Positions 1 to 9,600 of a stretch of 16,123 nucleotides of DNA are shown in pieces. Origin of the DNA: Treponema sp. GTDB taxonomy: Bacteria > Spirochaetota > Spirochaetia > Treponematales > Treponemataceae. The translations under genes and the position numbers were made by a program. The stretch is from the NCBI GenBank assembly GCA_017963165.1, contig JAGCTZ010000177.1:1-16123 (forward strand), written 5' to 3'. Under the pieces are notes generated by a model, which saw nothing but the letters and a program-made list of their open reading frames with translations, searched no databases and was not told the DNA's origin. Position 1 is the first letter of the stretch. Each line of letters begins with the position of its first letter.

Positions 1-2688
1 GAACTCGGTGGTAAAGGTGCTAACCTTGCTCAGATGGCAAAGAAACCTTTAAGTCTTCCAGTTCCACCTGGATTCACAATCACAACAGATGTTTGTCAGG
101 AATTCTACAAGCTCGGTCGCAAGTACCCTGCTGGTTTGGCAAAGGAAGTTGATGAATATCTCGCTCGCCTTGAAAAGGTTATGGGCAAGAAGCTTGGTGA
201 TGAAAAAGATCCTCTTCTTGTTTCTGTACGTTCAGGTGCTGCAATCTCTATGCCTGGTATGATGGATACAATCCTCAACCTTGGTCTTAACGACAAGTCT
301 GTAATTGGTCTTGCTAAGAAAACTGGTAACGAACGTTTTGCTTGGGATGCTTACCGCCGCTTTATTCAGATGTACGGTGATGTAGCAATGGGTGTTGATC
401 ACGACAAGTTCGAAGCAATCATTGACAAAGAAAAAGCAAAGCGTGGTATTAAAGATGACCCAGAGTTGAATGTTGAAGAACTCAAGAACATCGTTACTAA
501 CTACAAAAAAATGTACAAAAAGGAAAAGGGAGAAGACTTCCCTCAGGATCCTAAAAAGCAGATGTGGGGTGCTATCGGAGCTGTATTCGGTTCTTGGATG
601 AACCCACGTGCTATTAAATACCGCAAGCTCAACAACATCAAGGAAGGTGCTCTTAAGGGTACAGCCGTTTCTGTAATGGCAATGGTATTCGGTAACAAGG
701 GTAACACTTCTGGTACTGGTGTTTGTTTCAGCCGCGACCCTTCAACTGGTAAGAACGAATTCATGGGTGAATACCTTATGAACGCTCAGGGTGAAGACGT
801 AGTTGCAGGTATTCGTACACCACAGAAGCTCTCTCAGCTTCAGAAAGAAAATCCAAAGGTTTATGACCAGCTCTGCAAGATTCGTGCTCGCCTTGAAAAG
901 CACTATCATGATATGCAGGATATGGAGTTCACTGTTGAAGAAGGTAAGCTCTATATGCTCCAGTGCCGCAATGGTAAGAGAACTGGTGCTGCTGCTGTTA
1001 AAATGGCAGTTGATATGGTTGGCGAAAAGCTCATCACAAAGGAACAGGCTCTTCTCCGCGTAGAACCAGAACAGCTTAACCAGCTCCTCCTCCCACAGTT
1101 GGATAAGGACGCTGTAAAGAAGGCTACAGAAATCGCTTCTGGTCTTAACGCTTCTCCTGGAGCTGGTTGTGGACAGATTGTATTCACAGCTGACGAAGCA
1201 GAAGAATGGGCAAAGGCTGGAAAGAAGGTTCTCCTCGTTCGTAAAGAAACTTCTCCTGATGACATTGCAGGTATGGCTGTTGCTCAGGGTATCCTTACAT
1301 CAACTGGTGGACGTACATCACACGCTGCCGTAGTTGCTCGTGGTATGGGAACTCCTTGTGTTTGTGGTTGTGCTGATGTTACATTCAAGGATGCAAATAC
1401 AATCGTTGTAAAGGGAAAAGCTTACAAGAAGGGTGACTTCCTTACAATCGACGGTGCTACTGGTAAAGTATACGAAGGACAGGTTGCTGTAAAACCAGCT
1501 TCTATCTCTGGCGACCTCGAAACATTCCTTGGTTGGGCTGATGAAGTTCGTGCTAAGTCTACACGTACAACAGCTTCTGGCCAGAAGGTTAAGGGCTTTG
1601 ATGTATACGCTAACGGTGATACACCTAAGAATGCAGAAGATGCATTCCGCTTTGGTGCTATGGGTATTGGTCTTTGTCGTACAGAACACATGTTCTTTGA
1701 TGAACCAAAACTTACAGCATTCCAGAAGATGATCGTTTCTGAAAACACAGAAGATCGCAAGAAGAACCTCAAGAAGATTCTTCCACTCCAGCAGAAAGAC
1801 TTCTACGAAATCATTAAGACTATGGCTGGTCGTCCAGTTACAATCCGTCTCTTGGACCCACCTCTTAACGAATTCATTCAGGCAGAAGACAAAGCTCAGC
1901 TCAAGGCTCTTGCTGACAAGCTCGGTATGAAGCCAGCTGCTCTTGGTGCAAAGGTTGCTGCTCTTGATGAACACAACCCAATGCTCGGACACCGTGGATG
2001 TCGTCTTGCTATTACATATCCAGAAATCTACGAAATGCAGGTTGAAGCAATTGCCCGCGCTACAGCTCAGCTCGACAAAGAAGGCGTTGCTCACGAAGTT
2101 CTTATCATGATTCCTAACGTTGTATCTTACCGCGAAGTTGAACAGATTCGTGGTCAGGCAGAAGCTGTAATTGCTAACGTAAACAAGGAATGTGGAACTG
2201 CACTTAAGTTCGAAATTGGTTCTATGGTTGAATTCCCAAGAACTGCTCTTATTGCTGACAAGGTTGCTAAATATGCAGACTTCTTCTCATTCGGTACAAA
2301 CGACCTTTCTCAGACAACATTCGGCTTCTCTCGTGATGACTATGGTAAGTTCATCGAATCTTACCTCGACCAGAGAATCTTGGAAGATGATCCATTTGCT
2401 ACACTTGATCCAGATGGTCCAGGTGCTCTCATGGAAATTGCAGAAGCTAAGGGACGTTCAGTTAAGAAGAACCTTCACCTTGGCATCTGTGGTGAACATG
2501 GTGGTGACCCAGCTTCTATCGCTCTCTGCTACAAGCTCGGTTTGAACTACGTATCTTGTTCTCCATTCCGTGTACCACTTGCACGTCTTGCTGGTGCTCA
2601 GGCTGTTATTAAGGCTGCTCAGGCTGCAAAAGCTGCTGCCCCAAAACCAGCTGCTAAAGCCGCACCAAAAGCTGCAGCAAAGAAATAA
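1..2688 (+). CDS. ppdK: Pyruvate, phosphate dikinase (5'-truncated by window edge)
   Basis: Interconverts pyruvate, ATP and phosphate with phosphoenolpyruvate, AMP and pyrophosphate, in the cytoplasm. The frame is open from base 1, and its first residues (ELGGKGANLAQM) are the conserved PPDK N-terminal stretch. The ATG at 34 is therefore internal, and I estimate 15-20 residues are missing upstream. Counting from the window start: the ATP-grasp region has VSVRSGA (R77); the swivelling phosphohistidine domain has GGRTSHAAVVARG with catalytic H441; the C-terminal PEP/pyruvate barrel has RLLDPPLNEF, NPMLGHRG, SFGTNDLSQTT and GICGEHGGDP with catalytic C830. The family normally ends shortly after VPLARLAGAQA. 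Here a tail of about 25 residues rich in Ala, Lys and Pro follows. Codon choice is strongly biased (GGT, CGT, AAG, CTC) compared with the neighbouring genes, which suggests high expression. Product identity is essentially certain. Confidence 0.97.
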   Translation, partial: ELGGKGANLAQMAKKPLSLPVPPGFTITTDVCQEFYKLGRKYPAGLAKEVDEYLARLEKVMGKKLGDEKDPLLVSVRSGAAISMPGMMDTILNLGLNDKSVIGLAKKTGNERFAWDAYRRFIQMYGDVAMGVDHDKFEAIIDKEKAKRGIKDDPELNVEELKNIVTNYKKMYKKEKGEDFPQDPKKQMWGAIGAVFGSWMNPRAIKYRKLNNIKEGALKGTAVSVMAMVFGNKGNTSGTGVCFSRDPSTGKNEFMGEYLMNAQGEDVVAGIRTPQKLSQLQKENPKVYDQLCKIRARLEKHYHDMQDMEFTVEEGKLYMLQCRNGKRTGAAAVKMAVDMVGEKLITKEQALLRVEPEQLNQLLLPQLDKDAVKKATEIASGLNASPGAGCGQIVFTADEAEEWAKAGKKVLLVRKETSPDDIAGMAVAQGILTSTGGRTSHAAVVARGMGTPCVCGCADVTFKDANTIVVKGKAYKKGDFLTIDGATGKVYEGQVAVKPASISGDLETFLGWADEVRAKSTRTTASGQKVKGFDVYANGDTPKNAEDAFRFGAMGIGLCRTEHMFFDEPKLTAFQKMIVSENTEDRKKNLKKILPLQQKDFYEIIKTMAGRPVTIRLLDPPLNEFIQAEDKAQLKALADKLGMKPAALGAKVAALDEHNPMLGHRGCRLAITYPEIYEMQVEAIARATAQLDKEGVAHEVLIMIPNVVSYREVEQIRGQAEAVIANVNKECGTALKFEIGSMVEFPRTALIADKVAKYADFFSFGTNDLSQTTFGFSRDDYGKFIESYLDQRILEDDPFATLDPDGPGALMEIAEAKGRSVKKNLHLGICGEHGGDPASIALCYKLGLNYVSCSPFRVPLARLAGAQAVIKAAQAAKAAAPKPAAKAAPKAAAKK

Positions 2689-2691
2689 TTG

Positions 2692-2714
2692 ATTGTCGGG
2701 GCTAACCCGACAAT
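2692..2714. repeat. Perfect 9-bp hairpin just after ppdK
   Basis: ATTGTCGGG (2692-2700) and CCCGACAAT (2706-2714) form a perfect 9-bp stem with a 5-nt loop, GCTAA, starting 4 nt after the ppdK stop codon. No T-run follows, so on its own it is not a typical intrinsic terminator. It may protect the 3' end of the ppdK mRNA or be a processing site (inference). Confidence 0.7.
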
Positions 2715-2723
2715 GACATTGCG

Positions 2724-2747
2724 GGGCCTGAATTTATCTTAAGGCCC
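2724..2747. repeat. Second hairpin, GC-rich, downstream of ppdK
   Basis: GGGCCT (2724-2729) pairs with AGGCCC (2742-2747) around a 12-nt AT-rich loop. It lies between the first hairpin and the T-tailed terminator and has no T-run of its own. Its function is unknown; it may be part of a composite 3' end structure. Confidence 0.45.
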
Positions 2748-2757
2748 GGCGTTTTCT

Positions 2758-2793
2758 AAAAAGACATCTTCAAAAAAGATGTCTTTTTTTTTT
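2758..2793 (+). terminator. Rho-independent terminator of ppdK
   Basis: A 13-bp stem, AAAAAGACATCTT (2758-2770) with AAGATGTCTTTTT (2776-2788), closes a 5-nt loop and runs directly into a T-tract at 2784-2793. The arrangement is that of an intrinsic terminator for plus-strand transcription out of ppdK. It should isolate ppdK from the EAL genes downstream. Confidence 0.9.
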
Positions 2794-2806
2794 GCCCAAA
2801 ATGGTG

Positions 2807-2812
2807 TAAAAT
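2807..2812 (+). promoter_or_regulatory. Candidate -10 box directly upstream of the first EAL gene
   Basis: TAAAAT lies 7 nt before the ATG at 2820, and there is no Shine-Dalgarno sequence between it and the start codon. The -35 position falls in the terminator T-tract and has no good match. If the box is used, transcription would begin at or beside the start codon, giving a leaderless mRNA. This is weak evidence from spacing alone. Confidence 0.3.
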
Positions 2813-2819
2813 AGAATGA

Positions 2820-4748
2820 ATGGATTATATAGTAGAATATGAGATTGCAGCTATAGTTTTATCTCTTGCTGTTCTATTCAGTTTTTTCAGAAAGAAGCTT
2901 GTTAATACAAGATTAACAAGAGTTTTCTGTATGCTTATCATAAATGTTTTAATGACAACTGTAATAGACGTTTTTGCAATCCATTTACATAAAAATATTC
3001 AGGAAAAAAATCTTTGGTTCTGCTATGCCGTTGACGAACTTTATTATCTTTTAATTTCTTCTTTTTCTTTGATTTTTTATGATTGTATTCGTACAGCGCT
3101 TTCGGGTAATATAATCCGTACAAAATTCAAACGATTCAGATATTATGTTCCAATTTCTGGAGCTCTTCTTTTAATTTTATCAACTCCATGGACTCACGCA
3201 ATTTTTTATTTCAATGAAGAACTGGTTTTTATAAAAGGCTGGGGGTATCAATTATTATATGTAGTTGCCGCCATTTATTTTTTAAGTGCGGTATATAAAA
3301 TTATTCTTTTTAGAAAAGAAGCTTCTGTTACTCAGCGTGTGACAGTATATTTTTACATTGCGGCCTGTGTTGCATCTGTTATAATTCAAACCTTTGTTCC
3401 GGGGCTTATTATCACAGGTTTTATTGCATCAATTTCCACAATGATGTGTTTCCTTTCGCTTGTAAATCCTACTAACTATTTTGATAAAGAAACAGATTTA
3501 CTCAACATTACTGCCTTCCGTGATGTTTTTGAACAGAACAGATTCAGAAATAAATCTTTCAGAATAATTGGAATTCAGATTATAGGAATAAGGTTCCTTT
3601 TAGAAACAATTGGTGTAGAAAAAAGAACCGAAATCCTGCGATTGTTTTCTGCAAAGTTAAAAGCCGCCTGTGGAAAATATCAGTTGTATAGGGTTTCGGG
3701 CAGCCGTATTTATATTTATATTCCTGATGATGATAAAATCCAAAACAAAATTATAAAAAATGTGCACAACGTTTTTGAAGAATCAATTCTTATGGGCGAC
3801 TTTAGAATTTCGCTTACAGAGCACATTGCAATTTTTAAATATCCTGATGATGCGCAGAATATTACTGATGTAGAAGAATTAATCCGTGCTTCGCTTCATA
3901 CAATTTATGAAGAAGAGCCTTTCACAGTTATTCATGTTCAAAAAGATGTTCTTGCCAAAAAGAACCGTGAGCTTCAGATTCTGCAGGTAATGAAAAAAGC
4001 AGTAAGACGTGGTGATTTTTATGTTGTTTATCAACCGATTTTTTCTTTTGAACAGAACCGGTTTACAACTGCCGAAGCGCTTGTCCGTCTTGAAAATGAT
4101 GAGCTGGGTGAAGTAAGTCCCGAAGAATTTATTCCAATTGCAGAACAAAACGGAATGATTCTTCAGATTGGAGAATTTGTTTTTGAAACTGTCTGCCGCT
4201 TTGTTCTTCATCATAAGCTTTGGGAAAAAGGCATTGAATATATTCACGTCAATCTTTCTGTAATTCAGTGTATGCAGGAAAAACTTGCCGAGCAGCTGTT
4301 CCAGATTATGGATTTATATAATCTTGATTATCGTTATATCAATCTTGAAGTTACAGAATCTGCTGCAATTGCTTCGAGCGATATTCTTTTGACAAACATG
4401 AACAAGCTTATAGACCGGAACATGAACTTTTCTCTTGATGATTTTGGTACCGGTTTTTCTAATACTGCAACACTTATTAAATATCCTTTCCATTCAATTA
4501 AACTTGATAAGGGAATGGTCTGGGAAGCAATGCATAATAAAAAGGCAGAAATAATTTTAAAGAATACAATTGAAATGGTAAAAATGCTTGATATGGAAAT
4601 TGTTGCCGAAGGAGCCGAAACTCCGGAACAGGTAGAAAGACTCCGCGAAATGGGTGTTGATTTTGTTCAAGGCTTTTATTATTCAAAACCAATTAGTCGC
4701 GATGACTTTTTACAGCTTTTAATTGATTATAGCAAGAGGAAGGATTAG
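2820..4748 (+). CDS. Membrane EAL-domain cyclic-di-GMP phosphodiesterase (active-site complete)
   Basis: Predicted inner-membrane phosphodiesterase of 642 residues that would hydrolyse cyclic-di-GMP to pGpG. Residues 1-215 hold about seven hydrophobic helices. Residues 218-385 resemble a GGDEF domain without the signature: the GGDEF position reads VSGSRIYIYIP, so no cyclase activity is expected. The EAL domain spans about 390-635 and keeps all residues known to bind metal or act in catalysis: E419 (EALVRL), N478 (VNLS), E510 (LEVTES), D540 and D541 (SLDDFGTGFSN), K561, E597 (VAEGAE) and Q617 (FVQGF). Their spacings match those recalled for the RocR family. Start: the ATG at 2820 matches the paralogue's N-terminus, but no Shine-Dalgarno is visible. 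The next gene begins 4 nt after its stop and is a paralogue of exactly equal length, so the two form an operon from tandem duplication. The signal sensed by the membrane domain is unknown. Confidence 0.93.
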   Translation: MDYIVEYEIAAIVLSLAVLFSFFRKKLVNTRLTRVFCMLIINVLMTTVIDVFAIHLHKNIQEKNLWFCYAVDELYYLLISSFSLIFYDCIRTALSGNIIRTKFKRFRYYVPISGALLLILSTPWTHAIFYFNEELVFIKGWGYQLLYVVAAIYFLSAVYKIILFRKEASVTQRVTVYFYIAACVASVIIQTFVPGLIITGFIASISTMMCFLSLVNPTNYFDKETDLLNITAFRDVFEQNRFRNKSFRIIGIQIIGIRFLLETIGVEKRTEILRLFSAKLKAACGKYQLYRVSGSRIYIYIPDDDKIQNKIIKNVHNVFEESILMGDFRISLTEHIAIFKYPDDAQNITDVEELIRASLHTIYEEEPFTVIHVQKDVLAKKNRELQILQVMKKAVRRGDFYVVYQPIFSFEQNRFTTAEALVRLENDELGEVSPEEFIPIAEQNGMILQIGEFVFETVCRFVLHHKLWEKGIEYIHVNLSVIQCMQEKLAEQLFQIMDLYNLDYRYINLEVTESAAIASSDILLTNMNKLIDRNMNFSLDDFGTGFSNTATLIKYPFHSIKLDKGMVWEAMHNKKAEIILKNTIEMVKMLDMEIVAEGAETPEQVERLREMGVDFVQGFYYSKPISRDDFLQLLIDYSKRKD

Positions 4749-4752
4749 GCTC

Positions 4753-6681
4753 ATGGTGAATTATATTTATAGATATGACGTAGCAGCCTCTTTAATTTGT
4801 ATTGCTGTAATGCTCAGTTATTGTAAAGAGAATCATATCAAGACAAAAATTGCAGATGCGTTTACAGCTCTTACCTGGCAGTGTCTTGTTTCAAGTCTTG
4901 TAAATGTTTTTTCAATTTTTTTCTTAAATCATATAACTAAAGAAAATGTCTGGTTTAATTATATCTTAAATATTGTTTATTATATTTTCTTTAATGCAAT
5001 GCCGCTTTGTTTTTATCTGTGTATGTACTACCTTTCTGAGCGGAATAAAAAAATGTCGCGTAAGCAATACTGGGCATTGTTCGGAACATATCTCTTCTTT
5101 AGTTTGTTTACACTAACAACATCATTTACACATTTTGTTTTTTGGTTTGATGATAACCTTCAATTTAAACACGGGCCACTTTTCTTTTTCTATTATGTTC
5201 TTGATTTCTTTTATGTTTTGGCGGGTATCTTTCATTTCTTACGTCACCAGAAAGATTTTACAAAAAATCAAACCTTTTCTCTAATGTTCTATCTGGCTGC
5301 TTGTTTTATTGCAGCTATTGTTCAAATCTTCTTCCCAAATCTTATGATTACGGGCTTTGTTTTTTCTCTTACAATTCTTATTACTTTCCTGTCCATGGAA
5401 AATCCTGATGATTATTTTGATAAACAGGCAATGGTTTATAATAGGGATGCATTTAAGGTAAAGGTTCAGGAAAATTTTGATGAAGATAAAAAAATGTTTA
5501 TTATAGGTTTATATAGTGAATCTATTACACATATTCTGCGTTCTATTGGTGAACCAAATAAACGAGCCTTTTTTGCATCTGTATTTAATTTCTTAAAAAA
5601 TAAATGTGGAAATGCAAATGTTTTCCGCATTAGTCTTGAAAAAATTGCAATTATTCTTCCTGCAGAAAATGATACAGAATGTAAAAGAATAGTAAAAGAA
5701 ATCCAGGAGTTTTTTAAGGAACCAATACAATGTGGAACAATAGAGCTTTCAATTTCTGTAGTTATTAAAACTGTTCTTACACCAGACGATGTTTCGAATC
5801 TTGAGGATTTACTTGAGCTTGTTGAAAATTCTTTGGAAAGAAAAAACACTTTGGGAGAAGACGAATCACTTCGTGCTGATGTAAAAATTCTTGAAAAACG
5901 AAGACGAGAAAACAGAATAGTTCAGATTCTCGAAGAGGCAATAGCTTCTAATACTTTTGAAATTGCTTATCAGCCGATTTATAATATTGCTAAGGGGGCT
6001 TATACTTCTGTCGAAGCGCTCCTGCGATTAAACAATGACGAGCTTGGTTCTATCAGTCCTGAAGAATTTATTCCACTGGCAGAAAAAAATGGTCTTGTTC
6101 TTCAGGTTGGTAACTATGTATTTAAAGAAGTCTGCAAGTTTGTTTCCGAAAATCGCCTGTGGGAAAAAGGTATAGAAAATGTTCATGTAAATCTTTCTGT
6201 AATCCAGTGTATGCAGGAAAAGCTGTATGAGCATTTAATTGAAATAATGGATAATTACAAGCTTGATTACAAGTTTATAAATCTTGATGTTACCGAGACA
6301 ACAACAATTGCCGCAAACGAAATTCTTTTAAGAAATATGAATGCGCTTAAAGAGTATTCGGTTGATTTTTCACTCGACAATTATGGAACAGGCCTTTCAA
6401 ATACAAATACTCTTGTAAAATATCCTTTTAAGACAGTTAAGCTGGACCGAACCTTAGTTCAGTCTGCAATTAATGATGCAAAGGCAAGAATTATTCTTCA
6501 TCAGACAGTTTCTATGATTAAAGATTTGAATATGGAAGTTGTTGCAGAAGGAGTAGAGGATTTGGGAGAATATGACCTTGTTGTTTATCTTGGCTGCCAT
6601 TACATACAAGGCTTTATGTTCTCAAATCCTCTTAATCCAGAAGAATTTATAAGGTTTGTTTCAAAATACGGAAACGTTTAA
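4753..6681 (+). CDS. Membrane EAL-domain protein, paralogue with altered metal site
   Basis: Also 642 residues and the same layout as the upstream gene: about seven membrane helices (1-215), a degenerate GGDEF-like region without GGDEF, and an EAL domain at about 392-638. The blocks VNLSVIQCMQEKL and SPEEFIP are shared. Conserved are E421 (EALLRL), N480, D542, K563, E599 and Q619. Two metal-binding positions differ: the Glu of L-E-x-T-E is D512 (LDVTET), and the second Asp of the DDFGTG loop is N543 (SLDNYGTGLSN). Phosphodiesterase activity is therefore doubtful, and the protein may bind cyclic-di-GMP as a sensor or regulate its partner (inference). Start: the ATG at 4753 follows GAGGAAGGA (4736-4744) by 8 nt. 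An in-frame TTG at 4723 lies inside the upstream gene and has no such site. Its stop lies 3 nt from the stop of the convergent gene. Confidence 0.92.
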   Translation: MVNYIYRYDVAASLICIAVMLSYCKENHIKTKIADAFTALTWQCLVSSLVNVFSIFFLNHITKENVWFNYILNIVYYIFFNAMPLCFYLCMYYLSERNKKMSRKQYWALFGTYLFFSLFTLTTSFTHFVFWFDDNLQFKHGPLFFFYYVLDFFYVLAGIFHFLRHQKDFTKNQTFSLMFYLAACFIAAIVQIFFPNLMITGFVFSLTILITFLSMENPDDYFDKQAMVYNRDAFKVKVQENFDEDKKMFIIGLYSESITHILRSIGEPNKRAFFASVFNFLKNKCGNANVFRISLEKIAIILPAENDTECKRIVKEIQEFFKEPIQCGTIELSISVVIKTVLTPDDVSNLEDLLELVENSLERKNTLGEDESLRADVKILEKRRRENRIVQILEEAIASNTFEIAYQPIYNIAKGAYTSVEALLRLNNDELGSISPEEFIPLAEKNGLVLQVGNYVFKEVCKFVSENRLWEKGIENVHVNLSVIQCMQEKLYEHLIEIMDNYKLDYKFINLDVTETTTIAANEILLRNMNALKEYSVDFSLDNYGTGLSNTNTLVKYPFKTVKLDRTLVQSAINDAKARIILHQTVSMIKDLNMEVVAEGVEDLGEYDLVVYLGCHYIQGFMFSNPLNPEEFIRFVSKYGNV

Positions 6682-6684
6682 TCC

Positions 6685-9600
6685 TTAGAATCTTAACCAG
6701 TTAAACTTACAGGTTACGTAGAAGTTTGTTTTTGGTTTTGTAAAGGTTTCGTCTTCGCCCCCAAATAATGCTGAATAACCTATTGCAATTTTTTGTCCTA
6801 ATCCAAGAGGTACAGATATTTCTGCGCCAAGGTTGAACATTTTTTCAAGTTTAAAGTTCAGTGGATTTCCTGAATCCGGAGTTTTGCCGTCGGAGTTTTT
6901 ACCAAAGGAAGCCAGTCCCTGAACATTAAAGCCAACGTCTGCAAAATCAAAGAAAAGTCCCGGCATTATGTAAGAATAATTTACGAGCAGTTTACCAGGG
7001 TACAGACAATCTTCCTGAATGCCATTAAAGTGTGCGCGGCTGAACAAGGTCACAGTTTCGCTTGGGAAATCTGTATAACGTGCAATAAGCGAAATTTCCT
7101 TTTTGCCGGAATTACTGCTTGTTCCAAAAAGATATTCGCCTTCATAACCTATTCGTACTTTATTTGCATTAAAATCAAAATGACCAAGAGCAAGATTTAC
7201 GATAGAGAATGAAAGTGTATTGTCGTGTCGTAAAGTAAAGTCCTGTGAATAATCAAGTCCAATATGGAATGCAAGCTGCTTTTCGAAAGGAATATTATCG
7301 GTTACAGCAAAGATTTTTTCATTCTTTTGTGACATTGAAAAATCTATGTAAGTAACAAGTTTCAATTCCTTTGTATTATGCTTTTCTTCTCTGCTGTAAA
7401 GCGGCTGTGTATAACCTGCAATCATAATATTGTTCATCATAAAGTTTGATTTATCCTGATTTAAGCCAAGCATTGAAGTATTTCGTGAGATTCCCAAATC
7501 AAGAGCACCTGTACCAATTGGTAATTCTGCAAAGAAATCGCCTGTGAAATTTTTGATTTTTGGATAATAGAAGGCATCAAGAAAGAGAATACCTGTCTTC
7601 ATCTGAAGCTTTGGTGTCATTGCTGCAAAGAAGCCGCCGAAACCAAGATAGTTGTCGTCTTTGAATTCAATTGATGAAAAGAACGGCATATACAGATATG
7701 GTTGAAGCATAGGGAAATATGTTTTTTCGTTTGTAAGTTCTGTTACGCCAGGATCAAGATTTTCAAGCTGGGCAATCTTTTTAGGAGACCGCTTTTTGTA
7801 TTTTTCTTCTTTTGACTTATCCTCCTGTTCTGTTTCATCGTCGGTAGAAGCGGCTTCTTCTTCTGTATTCTCTACAGCCTGAGTCTGTCCCTCTGTTGTA
7901 AAATCAAGTTCCTTATCAGCAAGCTCTGATTCAGTCTGTTCATCAGTTTTAGACTGACTTTCGGCAACAGCTTTATAAGGATTAAAATCAGGGTAATCAT
8001 CTTCCAGGTGTCCAAAGGTTATAATTTGACCTGCAGGCGATGGACCTTCAAAGGCCGGAACTTTTCCCCAATCTTCTACAGGTTTTATTTTGATTACACT
8101 ACCGGTAGAAGCCTTTGATGTATAGAATATTCCAAAATCATTTTTGTAAGCCCAAAGCGCGCCAATTGGATCAGAAAGCATTGGAATATAAGTAAAGGTT
8201 TGACCATCAGAGTTAACCTTTGCTTCAAATATTTCAAGACGACCTCTGTCATTACTACAGAAAGTCAAAGTGCCGTCCTTATTAAAGGATGGACTTGAAG
8301 GGTCGGTGATAAAATCATAATCGGTATTGTTTACGATTTTGTATTGTTTTGTAGAAAGGTCGGCAAGGGCTACACAAGCTCTGTCATCCTTAAGAATAAG
8401 GAAAGCAAGCTGAGTACCGTCTGCATTAATTGCCGGCTGAATAAAACTGTAGCGTGGATCTTCGAAAAGCACTGATTGTGTTCCAGTTTCTGTATCAATC
8501 TGGACAAGGCGCATTTTAAGGCCTTTCTGTTCTACTGCAACAAGAATCTTTCCATCACGACTTATAACAGGCTGATAGTATGAGTTATTATCAGCAGTAA
8601 GCTGCTTGCAGCCGTCTTCCTGTGTCCATTTAAAAATAGGGAATTGTGTTTCGCTTCCCGGATTCCTATCATATCTTGAAACTGCAGAAGTGTAGTAAAC
8701 AGTTTTATTTTCATCGGCTGTGATGGAATCCTGGTCAGAAAAATTAGCAGTAAAAAGAATTGTTTCTCTTACAGATTTATTTTCATCGGAATTGCTGGAG
8801 CTTTCATCATAATATTTTAATCCCTCGTCGGCTGCAGAATTAAGAAGAACTGCCATTGCATCTGAATCTGCAGATTGACGGATTGTAATAAGGGAGCCGT
8901 CATCAAAAATAATTGCAGGCTTGTAGTAATGCATGTTCATATCATTAGGCGAAATTATTTTTCCTTCCGGAATTTGTCGCTCTGCAGCATATTTCTTTTC
9001 GAGGGCAATTTTTACTTCACGGTAAATATCCTGTGGTGTGTGACCTGTAACAAGCTTTACACTTTCTTCCCAGGAACGATTAATGCTTCTGTTACGTTCA
9101 ATATCGGCAAGTGCCTGAAGTCCCCATCTGTCGGCAATACTTCGCATAATCAGATAACCCATTACATATATCTGGCCATAAGGAGGTTCCGCTTCCGTTC
9201 CAATAAGACGATATGGAATGAGGGCGTTATCCATTGTAGGGGCTTTATATTCAAGCTCCCAGTAAGGGCTGCGGCCTCGGCCTCCGTTTGTAAGCTCTGT
9301 TTCTAAGACAGTAGTAAGTCCTTCAAGAGCCCAACCTGGAATCATAGAATAATCCATTCCGCGGAAGGCTTCGCCAAAAAGCTTTGATGTAAGATAATTT
9401 TTATCTTCAAATGTAATGTTTGCAATATGAATTAATTCGTGCGTAAAAAAGAGCTTCATCCAGTCGTCACGGAAACCAAAGGTACTGTCCAGAACTGGTG
9501 AATCATACATAATAATTTCTGGTGGAGCAAAGAAAGTATATGCGTTTACGATATTCAAACGGCTGAATACATAAACATTTGTCTTTTCCTGGGGCATTGA

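Noticed and set aside
1318..2094. A 258-codon open frame on the minus strand inside ppdK
   Set aside because: It lies fully opposite a clear PPDK reading frame. Its composition (Ser, Cys, Phe, Thr rich) is that of a shadow of biased codons, and it has no ribosome binding site or family motif.
3470..3980. An active GGDEF cyclase domain in the EAL proteins
   Set aside because: The region aligns in position and begins with a D-x-x-T/A-x-x-x-N-R/I-x-A/T-F-like element, but the GGDEF signature is absent in both proteins (VSGSRIYIYIP and RISLEKIAIILP).
8875..9306. A 143-codon plus-strand frame opposite the outer-membrane protein gene
   Set aside because: It is antisense to the peptidase-like domain, which has strong motifs in its own frame. 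No signal or ribosome binding site supports it.
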